Positions 27,574 through 36,619 are shown, counted from the first letter of the stretch. The stretch is 64,000 nucleotides of DNA from Pseudomonas fluorescens (GCF_001307155.1 NZ_CP012830.1:3408501-3472500), one strand, 5' to 3'. The notes: generated by a model from the sequence alone, not told the origin. Numbers and translations: made by a program.

Positions 27574-28485
27574 ATGAAAGAGTCTGTGCGCTTTGAAGAT
27601 AAAGTGGTGATCGTCACCGGTGCAGGCGGCGGTCTTGGACGGGCTCATGCATTGTTGTTCGCCAAGCAGGGCGCCAAGGTACTGGTCAATGATCTTGGTG
27701 GTTCGGCTCAAGGCGAAGGCGCCAATGCCTCGGCAGCCGACCGCGTGGTAGCAGAGATTCGCGAGGCCGGCGGCAGCGCCGTGGCCAACCACGATTCGGT
27801 GACCGACGGCGACAAACTCGTGCAGCACGCCCTCGATACCTTTGGTCGCATCGACGTGGTGGTCAACAACGCCGGGATATTGCGCGACAAGACCTTCCAC
27901 AAAATGGAAGACGGCGATTGGGACCTGGTTTACCGCGTGCATGTCGAAGGTGCTTATAAAGTCACCCGTGCCGCGTGGCCACACATGCGTGAGCAAAACT
28001 ACGGTCGAGTGATCTTCACTGCCTCGACCTCCGGCATCTACGGCAACTTCGGCCAGTCCAACTACGGCATGGCCAAACTCGGTCTTTATGGCCTGACCCG
28101 CACCCTGGCCCTCGAAGGCCGCAAGAACAATATTCTGGTCAACGCCATCGCCCCGACCGGTGGCACGCGCATGACCGAAGGCTTGATTCCGCCACAAGTC
28201 TTCGAACAGCTGAAACCGGAATTGGTCAGCCCGCTGGTGGTGTACCTGGCCAGTGAGAACTGCCAGGAAACCTCCGGCCTGTTCGAAGTCGGCGGTGGCT
28301 GGATGGGCAAAGTACGCTGGGAGCGCAGCCTCGGCGCCGGTTTCGATCCGCGTGAGGGCTTCTCGCCGGAAGATGTTGCTGCTCACTGGGAGCAGATTTG
28401 CGACTTTGAAGGTGCGGCGCATCCGAAGGACAACATTGAGGCGCTGAAGGAAATGATGGCGAATCTGCAGAAGTATCCGTTGTAA
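27574..28485 (+). CDS. SDR-family (3R)-hydroxyacyl-CoA dehydrogenase-like protein
   Basis: 303 residues. The cofactor motif TGAGGGLGRAHALLFA (about 16-31), NNAG (near 99-102), the catalytic Ser-Tyr-Lys set (STSGIYGN...QSNYGMAKLGLYG) and a long C-terminal extension after VGGGW place it with the dehydrogenase domain of peroxisomal multifunctional enzyme 2 (17-beta-HSD4), not with short 3-oxoacyl-ACP reductases. It probably oxidises (3R)-hydroxyacyl-CoA with NAD+ in fatty acid or steroid side-chain metabolism. The ATG at 27574 with GGAG 9 bases upstream is chosen over a GTG two codons earlier. It stands alone, followed by a terminator. The 27311-27573 gap shows no gene. Confidence 0.85.
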   Translation: MKESVRFEDKVVIVTGAGGGLGRAHALLFAKQGAKVLVNDLGGSAQGEGANASAADRVVAEIREAGGSAVANHDSVTDGDKLVQHALDTFGRIDVVVNNAGILRDKTFHKMEDGDWDLVYRVHVEGAYKVTRAAWPHMREQNYGRVIFTASTSGIYGNFGQSNYGMAKLGLYGLTRTLALEGRKNNILVNAIAPTGGTRMTEGLIPPQVFEQLKPELVSPLVVYLASENCQETSGLFEVGGGWMGKVRWERSLGAGFDPREGFSPEDVAAHWEQICDFEGAAHPKDNIEALKEMMANLQKYPL

Positions 28486-28545
28486 CTCCGAAGACTATTG
28501 CCAGCGTGCGCTCAATCAGCTTCGCCTCCGAGCACTTCCCCCATC

Positions 28546-28575
28546 GAACCCCGTGCTCACGGGGTTCTTTATTTC
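28546..28575 (+). terminator. rho-independent terminator of the SDR gene
   Basis: GAACCCCGTG, a CT loop and CACGGGGTTC are followed by TTTATTT. The adjacent 28580-28611 hairpin has its T run on the other strand. Confidence 0.88.
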
Positions 28576-28579
28576 GCCC

Positions 28580-28611
28580 ATAAAAAAGGCCGCTGCAAAC
28601 GCAGCGGCCAA
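28580..28611 (-). terminator. minus-strand rho-independent terminator without an assigned gene
   Basis: On the minus strand, GGCCGCTGCGTTTGCAGCGGCC is followed by a run of six Ts. It faces the SDR terminator, the arrangement of two convergent transcripts, yet no confident minus-strand gene lies upstream. Confidence 0.85.
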
Positions 28612-28849
28612 GGTAAGACGTTGGATCAAGGAGCTACAAATCAACGTCAGTGAACACGGGTCGATGAGCTGAAACGGATTCAAATCACCTGGATTCTGTT
28701 GCTGATGAGGCGGGAAAATCACACCTCGGTACTTCGTGCTTTCGGCCCCATTGCCCTGAAAGCCAGGCAAGGATAAGTCCTTATCCCCAAAGGAAAAATA
28801 GCGATTCGAGACAATGACTGTTACAGCATCGGCAACAGTCGCTGCCATG
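28612..28849 (-). other. possible degraded small gene or sRNA ending at the minus-strand terminator
   Basis: A minus-strand frame from the ATG near 28847 reads MAATVADAVTVIVSN then RYFSFGDKDLSLPGF and FPPHQQQNPGDLNPFQLID before running into the terminator without a stop. One frame change near 28660 would end it at a TAG as PVFTDVDL. The composition looks protein-like but there is no good ribosome site. It may be a frameshifted gene end, or a small RNA. I do not recognise the sequence. The bases 28850-29240 are AT-rich and hold no other frame. Confidence 0.3.
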
Positions 28850-29240
28850 GGCCGATGCACGTCAGGTGGCGCCTTTTGTACAAAAACCGTTGAGTTAACG
28901 TGAAATAGAAGTGCTCAAGTTAGTCGCTCAAGGTAACGCGAACTAACGAATAGCCGACCTCTTGTTTATATCGTTACATACGGTAAATGCCCTGGCACGA
29001 CGGATCAATGGAACGTTGGGCGTGGGGCGAGGAACTCCAGCGGTGGCCAGGGAAACAGTGCAGGGGTTCAGTATTTTAAGTGTGGGTGGAACATGATCTT
29101 GTTGTGGTTGTTTACGAATGCATACATGTTTCGGGGTGTACTTTGATGGCTGGAATCTTTATAAGGTGTTCGTCGGCCCGGTTCATCTGAGTTTATCTGC
29201 TGTGCAGGGCGATCACTTATTTATTAAAAGGATTTAAGAG

Positions 29241-29576
29241 ATGTCGAATATGGATTTGTTGAAAGAAATCAGTGCGATGCTGGATAAGGATTTTAAACAG
29301 TTGAAGTATGGTATCAAAGCCGATGAGACTTACCTGACCTCGACAGTGGTCAATGATCTTGGGCAGCCGGTAGTCGATTACTCGCAAACCCTGAGCTGGG
29401 CGATCATGGAGAAGGTCCAGGATGACGAGTTTCCTGCGTTCGGCGACGAGTATGCGGGTGTATTTACCCGGCAGTGGACGTTTGATCCGCTTTATCGCGT
29501 GGATAACAACATCTTCAATATTGAAAAGCTGAATTTGTTTGGCCGCGGTATCGTCGAGTATTACCGAGCGCAATAA
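29241..29576 (+). CDS. hypothetical protein (111 aa) in AT-richer island
   Basis: The ATG is preceded by AAAAGGATTTAAGAG, a good ribosome site. The acidic 111-residue product has no signal peptide or membrane helix: an N-terminal helix (DLLKEISAMLDKDFKQLKYG), a beta-rich middle (TVVNDLGQPVVDYSQTLSW) and a C-terminal IEKLNLFGRGIVEYYRAQ. Codon use is visibly AT-richer than in the flanking operons. It sits 156 bases before the toxin-like gene on the same strand with a weak hairpin between them, so co-regulation is possible. I do not recognise the family; a partner or chaperone role for the neighbour would be speculation. Confidence 0.6.
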   Translation: MSNMDLLKEISAMLDKDFKQLKYGIKADETYLTSTVVNDLGQPVVDYSQTLSWAIMEKVQDDEFPAFGDEYAGVFTRQWTFDPLYRVDNNIFNIEKLNLFGRGIVEYYRAQ

Positions 29577-29631
29577 GCAGTGCCTTATAAGCCTGTGCGG
29601 TGACCGATAAATGGGATAAGTCGGTAGAATG

Positions 29632-29665
29632 CCCCGCGCGATCAGTGTGCGGGGTGTTAAAGAAT
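29632..29665 (+). terminator. weak terminator after the 111-residue gene
   Basis: CCCCGC at 29632-29637 pairs with GCGGGG at 29649-29654, followed by a short AT-rich tail (TGTTAAAGAATTTT). The T run is interrupted, so read-through is likely. Confidence 0.5.
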
Positions 29666-29732
29666 TTTATGGGCTGTTGCTAATAATAATTTTGTATTTG
29701 GTAGTGTTATTGGATGCCAAAAGGAAGTGTGC

Positions 29733-32210
29733 ATGAATGTTAATATTTTAACGGCCGTGGCGGGGGGCGACTCTTCGAAAGAGCTGTTACGTCCGTCGAA
29801 ACGAACAATGGCCGAACAACCTCTCCTGATACCGGATTGGTTGCAGCGTGCCAGTGAAGAAGATCGCCAATATTATGTCGATACGGAACAGTCCCTGGCA
29901 GCAAAAGAGCAAGCGCTTGATGAGTGGCTGAAAGAAACCGTATCTCTCAAGGCGTTCGCACATTTCTATGCCCAAGAGATTGTCAGAATTGAAACCGGTG
30001 AACTTGTCGACCCGGAGCACATTCTTGTCAACGCTTCTCATACGTTTTATGTGGGGCAGCAAAAGGTTGTTCAACGCAATCGCCTGACACTTCCCGAGTT
30101 CATGCTCAACGGTTTGTATGATCCGTCCTCTGTTCCATTGGAGATCACCCTTGAAGGTGAGACGTTACCGCCAGACTTTACCGAGCAAGTACTGAGGGAG
30201 GTGCTGGGCGATGAGAACAGCATGCGCTCGCTGTATGCCGAGAAATTTGAAGAAAAATACACCAGCGAAGCGGTGCTGCAAGCCCTGCAAGCCGTGCTGG
30301 ACAGTCGCACGGACCTGAGTTCGTTCAGCGCGAAGTTGCAAGGGCATCTCAGTGACGACAGCCTCAAGATCGTCGAACTGGCCAGCCAGAACGTCAGAAA
30401 CTATTCCATGGGGAGTCTTTCGTTTGACACCTGGAAACACGCCTTCCAAGGGATGATTGTTTATTGTGGACCGGAAGGTGAGGACGGTCCTTGCGTGCTC
30501 TATGCGCCGGAAGCCCCCGGGGGCAGGGTCTGGTTCGAGTTTGTGAGCATCAAACAACTGAACTTCCATATGGCCGATTGGACGAATCAGCCGGCAGGGC
30601 GCAGTTACCTGAGTCGGCAGTCTCACGCCGCTGAGCGAGAGCGCACCGATGCTTACATGAGATTTGTGCTGGAGTTGCCGAGTCAATGGCGCGGCATCAA
30701 GCGTACCCCATGGCCGCAGTTCGGTGCAGGGGCATTACGCCAGGCTGTTCTGCTCAATGTCGGTTGGCTGCGGGGCGAAGTGGAGGCGGTCATTCCCGCT
30801 GGTTATCGTTCGGCGTCCTCTTACCATCGACGGTATTTCGCTCGTTTGAATACCGAGCTTAAAGCGTTGACCCGGCTGGCCAGCCATGAGGCGGCGCTGA
30901 TCAGTTACGAGAAGTTTGCGTACAACCTCATCAAACAAAGGGTTGAAGATGTTCTGGAGGAACACGGTGAAACAGTCGTCGTGAACCCCGATCTGATAAA
31001 GGTGGTACTGGACGAGTCGCAAGAAATGACCTTGTCTCAGCTCATCATCAAGGAACAACACATCACGGAAGATAGCGGGCCGATACATAACCCGGGAATC
31101 TACCCGAAACTGCGTTTGTTGGCCGGCCATCCCCCCATCTCCGACACCTTGATGGCCGACGTGCTGATGAAATACATGGTGGGCTGGTCGAAGACGTTGC
31201 GTCCTGGCGAAAAATATATCGACATGCTGTCCAGCGACTACCTGGACCCCAATGCCCCGCGTTACGCGCTGAAACGCGACGTGTATGTAAACACGCAACT
31301 GCATGAGATGCAGCGCGCCGCATTGGCGGAACTGTTCAGCGGTGTGCTTTCGCGGGAACACTATGAACGTATCGAACAGGCTATTGATCGGTTACGAGTA
31401 CCGGAGTCCACCGATCCAATAGAAAATGATGAGCCTGAATCTCCCCAACGCAACGGTGTGTACCAGTTTTATCTGCAAAACCGCAGGGTCCAGGGCGTTT
31501 ATGTTTTCCGCTTGATGAACGATGGCGTGGCCACGGATCTGTTGTATACCCCGAATGCACCTGACGGCCGATGGTTTCGACCACGGGCCGAGTTCGCCAG
31601 GTCGGTGAAAGTGGGGGGGTTAGGCAGTTATTACTGCAAGCGAGTCAAATACACCGACCAGCGAGTGATCAGCGCATACATCGAAGAGATGACGCAACGT
31701 AGTACCGACGACGAGCCGCCGGCACTGCACGTTCATAGCCGGGTATTCGACTTTTCGCATTGTTACAGCGAGATGATCAAGCAGATCATTGACGGTGTCG
31801 ATGCACAAACCACGAGTCTCATCGAGATTGTTGCCAAACTGAGCTACGACGCTGCGGTAGCGGCAGTCACCGTCATAGGCTGTATCTTCCCACCGATCGG
31901 TCTTGGGTTAAGCGCGGTCGTGATGGCAAAAGGGGTGTTCGAGGGGGCAAAGGCTTATCACGAAGGAGATCATTCGGGGGTATTCGCAAGCTACCTCGAT
32001 TGCATGCTGGAACTGGCCACGATGCGTATCGGCAAGTTGGGTTTCTCGCAGGTGCAGAAGGCGATTGCCAAGCGCTTGGGCGATGCAAATACCTGTTTGA
32101 GCGTTGTCTCTGCGTGCAGTGGAAAAACCGTGGATCTGGCGGTGATGACCGAATTGATGAAGGAGGCGCTCGAAGAGCCTGATTCCAGCGAGCAGACGCT
32201 ACTGGAGTAA
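29733..32210 (+). CDS. DUF6543/dermonecrotic-toxin-like protein, short form
   Basis: 825 residues from the ATG at 29733 (AAGGAA 6 bases upstream; a GTG two codons earlier overlaps that site). The layout matches the N-terminal module of the very large Pseudomonas toxins annotated as dermonecrotic toxin/DUF6543: an initial helical region, a segment LTLPEFMLNGLYDPSSVPLEI, a second with VLYAPEAPGGRVWFEFVSIKQL, and near residues 690-760 a hydrophobic stretch (AAVAAVTVIGCIFPPIGLGL) followed by FEGAKAYHEGDHSGVFASYLD. Full-length relatives continue for many hundreds of residues with further domains; this one stops about 65 residues later. There is no signal peptide. Role as effector, toxin or remnant is undecided. 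Confidence 0.6.
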   Translation: MNVNILTAVAGGDSSKELLRPSKRTMAEQPLLIPDWLQRASEEDRQYYVDTEQSLAAKEQALDEWLKETVSLKAFAHFYAQEIVRIETGELVDPEHILVNASHTFYVGQQKVVQRNRLTLPEFMLNGLYDPSSVPLEITLEGETLPPDFTEQVLREVLGDENSMRSLYAEKFEEKYTSEAVLQALQAVLDSRTDLSSFSAKLQGHLSDDSLKIVELASQNVRNYSMGSLSFDTWKHAFQGMIVYCGPEGEDGPCVLYAPEAPGGRVWFEFVSIKQLNFHMADWTNQPAGRSYLSRQSHAAERERTDAYMRFVLELPSQWRGIKRTPWPQFGAGALRQAVLLNVGWLRGEVEAVIPAGYRSASSYHRRYFARLNTELKALTRLASHEAALISYEKFAYNLIKQRVEDVLEEHGETVVVNPDLIKVVLDESQEMTLSQLIIKEQHITEDSGPIHNPGIYPKLRLLAGHPPISDTLMADVLMKYMVGWSKTLRPGEKYIDMLSSDYLDPNAPRYALKRDVYVNTQLHEMQRAALAELFSGVLSREHYERIEQAIDRLRVPESTDPIENDEPESPQRNGVYQFYLQNRRVQGVYVFRLMNDGVATDLLYTPNAPDGRWFRPRAEFARSVKVGGLGSYYCKRVKYTDQRVISAYIEEMTQRSTDDEPPALHVHSRVFDFSHCYSEMIKQIIDGVDAQTTSLIEIVAKLSYDAAVAAVTVIGCIFPPIGLGLSAVVMAKGVFEGAKAYHEGDHSGVFASYLDCMLELATMRIGKLGFSQVQKAIAKRLGDANTCLSVVSACSGKTVDLAVMTELMKEALEEPDSSEQTLLE

Positions 32211-32235
32211 ACACAGGCGTTCAGCGCCGAACAAT

Positions 32236-33039
32236 TTAACCGGCGATGCTGGGCTCGTAGCCCATCCGCCAACTCACGGCCCGGGTCGCCGCCAGCAATC
32301 GCTGCGCCGCCGGGCCGTTTTCGTCGGCGTGGAACAACGACGTCGGGCCGACGATGGTCAGCACTGCCGCCACCTGGCCGACGGCATTGAACACTGGAGC
32401 CGAGAGCGCATCGACTCCCGGCATCAGCAAACCATGCACATGATGCAGGCCGCGTTCGCGGATCTGTTCACACAAGGTCGCGTAGACCTGGTCATCGGCC
32501 AGCGGATGGGCCGCCGTTGCCTGCACTTCCAGTTCGCGTAACTCAACGGTTTCGCGGTTCGGCAAAAAAGCGCTGAACACCAGGCCGGTGGATGAGCTGA
32601 GCAGCGGCAAGACCGAACCCAGTTGCGTCACCACCGTCACTGCACGCACCGCCGGTTCGATATGCACCACGGTTGCGCCCTGGTTGCCCCATACCGCGAG
32701 GAAGCAGGTTTCGTTCAGGTCGTCGCGTAACTCGGCGAGTGGCAGGGCGGCGACTTTCAGCACGTCCATACTGTTTAAAGCGGCCAGGCCGACGCGCAAG
32801 GCTTCGCGGCCGAGACCGTAATGATTGGTGGCGGCGTTTTGCTCGGCAAAGCCGCTGGCGATCAACGCCTGTAAATAGCGGTGAACCTTGCTCGCTGGCA
32901 TCTGCACGTGTTCGGCCAAGCGCGACAACGATGTCGATGGCGACAACTCGGCCAAGGCCTTGAGGATGTCGGTGCCGACCTCGGCCGAGCGGACTTTTTG
33001 TTTACCGCTGTCGGCGGTGCTGCTACGCGGCTTTTCCAT
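32236..33039 (-). CDS. hmgR: HmgR, IclR-family repressor of homogentisate catabolism
   Basis: 267 residues. The N-terminal winged helix (about 20-80) includes SPSTSLSRLAEHVQMPASKVHRYLQALIASG; the remaining IclR effector domain contains FLAVWGNQGATVVHIEP and GVDALSAPVFNAVGQVAAVLTIVGP. It is divergent from hmgA, and the 165-base gap holds a 17-base palindrome with an external direct repeat, the arrangement reported for P. putida HmgR, which represses hmg genes until homogentisate binds. The gene converges on the toxin-like gene to its left. Confidence 0.92.
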   Translation of the reverse strand: MEKPRSSTADSGKQKVRSAEVGTDILKALAELSPSTSLSRLAEHVQMPASKVHRYLQALIASGFAEQNAATNHYGLGREALRVGLAALNSMDVLKVAALPLAELRDDLNETCFLAVWGNQGATVVHIEPAVRAVTVVTQLGSVLPLLSSSTGLVFSAFLPNRETVELRELEVQATAAHPLADDQVYATLCEQIRERGLHHVHGLLMPGVDALSAPVFNAVGQVAAVLTIVGPTSLFHADENGPAAQRLLAATRAVSWRMGYEPSIAG

Positions 33040-33101
33040 GGAGGCGGTGTGATCCCGGGACGAATGGGCGTCTTTATAGCTTGACGGTCAATACCAATCA
33101 A

Positions 33102-33127
33102 ATTACGTTATGCGTAATCGAATTACG
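33102..33127. promoter_or_regulatory. HmgR operator
   Basis: ATTACGTTATGCGTAAT at 33102-33118 is a perfect 6-5-6 palindrome of 17 bases. A third ATTACG at 33122-33127 repeats the left arm exactly 20 bases on, two helical turns. The site is about 80 bases before hmgA and 65 before hmgR. Confidence 0.8.
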
Positions 33128-33204
33128 ATAAAAATAACCTGGGCGTGCCGAGACTTCTGAAAGGGAGCCACAGGCCACGGCCTACTCCCTGTTCAGGAGG
33201 CTCC

Positions 33205-34509
33205 ATGAACCTTGATTCAACGGCGCCAGCGCTGGTTTACCAGTCAGGTTTCGGCAACGAATTCAGCAGCGAAGCGTTGCCCGGCGCACTGCCCGTCGGC
33301 CAGAACTCCCCGCAAAAAGCCCCGTACGGTCTCTACACCGAACTGTTCTCCGGTACTGCGTTCACCATGGCGCGCAGTGAAGCGCGACGCACCTGGATGT
33401 ACCGTATTCAGCCGTCGGCCAATCACCCGGCGTTCGTTAAGCTGGAGCGGCAATTGGCTGGCGGACCGCTGGGCGACGTGACGCCCAACCGCTTGCGCTG
33501 GAACCCGTTGGAGATCCCTGGCGAACCGACCGATTTCATCGACGGTCTGGTGCGCATGGCGGCCAACTCGGGTTCGGAGAAACCGGCCGGGATCAGTATT
33601 TATCACTACCGCGCCAATCGCTCGATGGAGCGGGTGTTCTTCAACGCCGATGGCGAGTGGTTGCTGGTGCCGGAGCAGGGGCGGTTGCGCATCGCCACCG
33701 AACTCGGGGTGCTGGAACTGGAACCGCTGGAAATTGCCGTGCTGCCGCGCGGTTTGAAGTTCCGCATCGAATTGCTCGACCCGCAAGCCCGTGGCTACCT
33801 GGCCGAGAACCACGGCGCGCCGCTGCGCCTGCCGGACCTCGGGCCGATTGGCAGTAACGGTCTGGCCAATCCACGGGACTTCCTGACTCCGGTCGCGCAC
33901 TACGAAGACCTCAAGCAACCGACCACCCTGGTACAGAAATTCCTCGGTGAGTTGTGGGGCTGCGAGCTCGACCATTCGCCGCTGAACGTGGTCGCCTGGC
34001 ACGGTAATAATGTGCCGTACAAATATGACCTGCGCCGCTTCAACACTATTGGCACGGTTAGCTTCGATCATCCGGACCCGTCGATCTTCACCGTGCTGAC
34101 GTCGCCGACCAGCGTCCACGGTCTGGCCAACCTCGATTTCGTGATCTTCCCGCCGCGCTGGATGGTGGCCGAAAACACCTTCCGTCCACCGTGGTTCCAC
34201 CGCAACCTGATGAACGAATTCATGGGCCTGATCCAGGGCACCTACGACGCCAAGGCCGAAGGTTTCCTGCCGGGTGGCGCGTCGTTGCACAGCTGCATGA
34301 GCGCTCACGGTCCGGACGGTGAAACCTGCACCAAGGCGATCAATGCCGAACTGGCGCCGAGCAAAATCGACAACACCATGGCCTTCATGTTCGAGACCAG
34401 CCAGGTGTTGCGCCCAAGCCGCTTTGCCCTCGATTGCCCGCAACTGCAAAACAACTACGATGCATGCTGGGCCTCGCTGCCCGTCACATTCAATCCAAAC
34501 CGGAGATAA
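33205..34509 (+). CDS. hmgA: homogentisate 1,2-dioxygenase
   Basis: 434 residues, normal for the family. It begins with the conserved [26 protein letters not shown] and contains the iron-ligand region ([28 protein letters not shown], and [16 protein letters not shown] with the ligand histidines and glutamate). It opens the homogentisate ring with O2 to give maleylacetoacetate. The ATG at 33205 follows a consensus AGGAGG; an in-frame ATG at 33145 lies near the promoter and is rejected. First gene of hmgA-fahA-maiA. Confidence 0.97.
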   Translation: MNLDSTAPALVYQSGFGNEFSSEALPGALPVGQNSPQKAPYGLYTELFSGTAFTMARSEARRTWMYRIQPSANHPAFVKLERQLAGGPLGDVTPNRLRWNPLEIPGEPTDFIDGLVRMAANSGSEKPAGISIYHYRANRSMERVFFNADGEWLLVPEQGRLRIATELGVLELEPLEIAVLPRGLKFRIELLDPQARGYLAENHGAPLRLPDLGPIGSNGLANPRDFLTPVAHYEDLKQPTTLVQKFLGELWGCELDHSPLNVVAWHGNNVPYKYDLRRFNTIGTVSFDHPDPSIFTVLTSPTSVHGLANLDFVIFPPRWMVAENTFRPPWFHRNLMNEFMGLIQGTYDAKAEGFLPGGASLHSCMSAHGPDGETCTKAINAELAPSKIDNTMAFMFETSQVLRPSRFALDCPQLQNNYDACWASLPVTFNPNRR

Positions 34510-34512
34510 CCC

Positions 34513-35817
34513 ATGACTCAGACCACCCCCACTCGTAGCTGGGTTGCCTCCGCCAACGGTCACACTGACTTCCCGCTGCAGAACCTGCCGCTGGGCGTGT
34601 TCAGCACCAAGGGTTCGGCGCCGCGCAGCGGTGTGGCGATTGGCGAGCATATTTTCGACTTGGAAGCGGCGCTCGAAGCAGGTCTGTTCGACGGTGCTGC
34701 GCGTGCAGCCGTCGAAGCCACCCGTGGCGGTCAGCTGAACGCGTTTTTCGACCTCGGGCGTGGCGCCCGCGTGGCCCTGCGTGAGCGTCTGCTGGAGCTG
34801 TTCACCGAAGGCAGCACCCTGCGCGGCAAGATCGAAGCCCAAGGCGCAAAACTGTTGCCATTGGCCGCCGATTGCCAGATGCACCTGCCAGCCAAGATCA
34901 ATGACTACACCGACTTCTACGTTGGCATCGAGCACGCGCAAAACGTCGGCAAACTGTTCCGCCCGGACAACCCGCTGCTGCCGAACTATAAGTACGTGCC
35001 GATCGGCTACCACGGCCGTGCATCGACCATTCGCCCGTCCGGCACCGACGTGCGTCGTCCGAAAGGCCAGACCCTGCCCGCCGGTCAGACCGAGCCAACG
35101 TTTGGCCCGTGCGCGCGGCTGGACTATGAACTGGAACTCGGCATCTGGATCGGTCAAGGCAATGAAATGGGCGACTCGATTGCCATCGGCGACGCCGCCG
35201 AGCACATCGCCGGTTTTTGCCTGCTGAATGACTGGTCGGCGCGCGACATCCAGGCCTGGGAATACCAGCCACTGGGGCCGTTCCTGTCGAAAAGCTTCAT
35301 TACCAGCATCTCGCCATGGGTCGTCACCGCTGAAGCATTGGAGCCGTTCCGCCGTGCCCAACCGGCGCGTCCCGAGGGCGATCCGCAACCGCTGCCGTAC
35401 CTGTTCGACAAACGCGATCAGGCCGCGGGTGCCTTCGATATCGAACTGGAAGTGCTGCTGCTCACCGAAGCCATGCGCGAACAAAACCTGCCAGCCCATC
35501 GCCTGACGCTGAGCAACACTCAATACATGTACTGGACCGTGGCGCAAATGGTTGCGCACCACAGCGTCAACGGGTGCCAGTTGCAGGCCGGTGACCTGTT
35601 CGGTTCGGGCACCTTGTCGGGGCCGGAAAACGGTCAGTTCGGCAGCCTGCTGGAAATCACCGAAGGCGGTAAAAAGCCGATCGAGCTGGCTTCGGGCGAG
35701 GTGCGCAAGTTCCTTGAAGACGGCGACGAAATCATCCTGCGCGCACGCTGCAGCCGTGACGGTTTCGCCTCCATTGGTTTCGGTGAATGCCGCGGCAAAA
35801 TCCTGCCGGCACGTTAA
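34513..35817 (+). CDS. fahA: fumarylacetoacetase
   Basis: 434 residues. An N-terminal SH3-like domain (to about 115) precedes the FAH catalytic fold with KINDYTDFYVGIEHAQNVGKLF, the metal-binding DYELELGIWIG and LLNDWSARDIQAWEYQPLGPFLSK, and SGTLSGPENGQFGSLLE. It hydrolyses fumarylacetoacetate to fumarate and acetoacetate. It starts 3 bases after the hmgA stop with GGAG just upstream. Confidence 0.97.
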   Translation: MTQTTPTRSWVASANGHTDFPLQNLPLGVFSTKGSAPRSGVAIGEHIFDLEAALEAGLFDGAARAAVEATRGGQLNAFFDLGRGARVALRERLLELFTEGSTLRGKIEAQGAKLLPLAADCQMHLPAKINDYTDFYVGIEHAQNVGKLFRPDNPLLPNYKYVPIGYHGRASTIRPSGTDVRRPKGQTLPAGQTEPTFGPCARLDYELELGIWIGQGNEMGDSIAIGDAAEHIAGFCLLNDWSARDIQAWEYQPLGPFLSKSFITSISPWVVTAEALEPFRRAQPARPEGDPQPLPYLFDKRDQAAGAFDIELEVLLLTEAMREQNLPAHRLTLSNTQYMYWTVAQMVAHHSVNGCQLQAGDLFGSGTLSGPENGQFGSLLEITEGGKKPIELASGEVRKFLEDGDEIILRARCSRDGFASIGFGECRGKILPAR

Positions 35818-35829
35818 GAGGTTCAGGCC

Positions 35830-36465
35830 ATGGAACTCTTTACCTACTACCGTTCGACGTCGTCCTTTCGGGTGCGCATTGCCCTGGCACTCAAAGGGCT
35901 GGAGTACCAGGCGCTGCCGATCAACCTGATCGCGCCGCAAGGTGGCGAACACCAGCAACCGGCGTATTTGCATATCAACCCGCAAGGCCGGGTGCCAGCC
36001 TTGCGTACCGATGAAGGCGAGTTGCTGATCCAGTCCCCGGCGATCATCGAGTACCTGGAGGAGCGTTATCCACAGGTGCCGCTGCTGTCCAAAGACCTGG
36101 CCAGGCGCGCGCATGAGCGTGGGGTGGCGGCGTTGATCGGTTGCGACATTCATCCGCTGCACAACGTCAGCGTGCTCAATCAACTGCGCCAACTCGGTCA
36201 TGATGAGCCGCAGGTGGTGCACTGGATCGGCCACTGGATTACTCAGGGGCTGGCGGCGGTCGAGCACTTGATTGGCGACGAGGGGTACTGTTTCGGCAAC
36301 GCGCCGGGGCTGGCGGATGTCTACCTGATCCCGCAGCTGTACGCGGCCGAGCGGTTCAACATTTCCCTTGAGGCGTATCCACGGATTCGCCGGGTCGCGG
36401 CGCTGGCAGTGCAGCATCCGGCCTTCATCAAGGCCCACCCGGCGAATCAGCCCGATACCCCATAG
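35830..36465 (+). CDS. maiA: maleylacetoacetate isomerase (zeta-class GST)
   Basis: 211 residues. The N-terminal thioredoxin-like domain carries the zeta-class motif YYRSTSSFRVRIALALKG (about 5-22, SSxR/CxxR type with Ser rather than Cys) and QSPAIIEYLEERYP; the all-helical C-terminal domain has GLADVYLIPQLYAAERF. It isomerises maleylacetoacetate to fumarylacetoacetate using glutathione, between the two preceding enzymes of the pathway. AGAGG precedes the ATG. The operon ends at a REP pair. Confidence 0.95.
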   Translation: MELFTYYRSTSSFRVRIALALKGLEYQALPINLIAPQGGEHQQPAYLHINPQGRVPALRTDEGELLIQSPAIIEYLEERYPQVPLLSKDLARRAHERGVAALIGCDIHPLHNVSVLNQLRQLGHDEPQVVHWIGHWITQGLAAVEHLIGDEGYCFGNAPGLADVYLIPQLYAAERFNISLEAYPRIRRVAALAVQHPAFIKAHPANQPDTP

Positions 36466-36488
36466 CTGAGTGGACACTGATTGTTCTT

Positions 36489-36619
36489 GTGGCGAGGGAG
36501 CTTGCTCCCGCTGGAGTGCGAAGCGCTCCAAAAACAGGCAGTAACACTGTTTCTGAAGGATCTCATTCGCCGGTTTTTGGGCTGCTGCGCAGCCCAGCGG
36601 GAGCAAGCTCCCTCGCCAC
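36489..36619. repeat. REP pair, inverted, after maiA
   Basis: GCGAGGGAGCTTGCTCCCG at the left end and its inverse CGGGAGCAAGCTCCCTCGCC at the right end bracket about 90 bases with smaller hairpins. It lies between convergent maiA and the SirB1-type gene. Confidence 0.9.

Noticed and set aside
27544..28422. 292-codon minus-strand frame opposite the SDR gene
   Set aside because: Antisense to a gene with an intact Ser-Tyr-Lys site; no motif of its own.
33244..36606. 1120-codon open frame on the minus strand across hmgA, fahA and maiA
   Set aside because: Mirror image of three well-recognised plus-strand genes with high GC third positions; the translation is Gln/Arg-rich with no domain.
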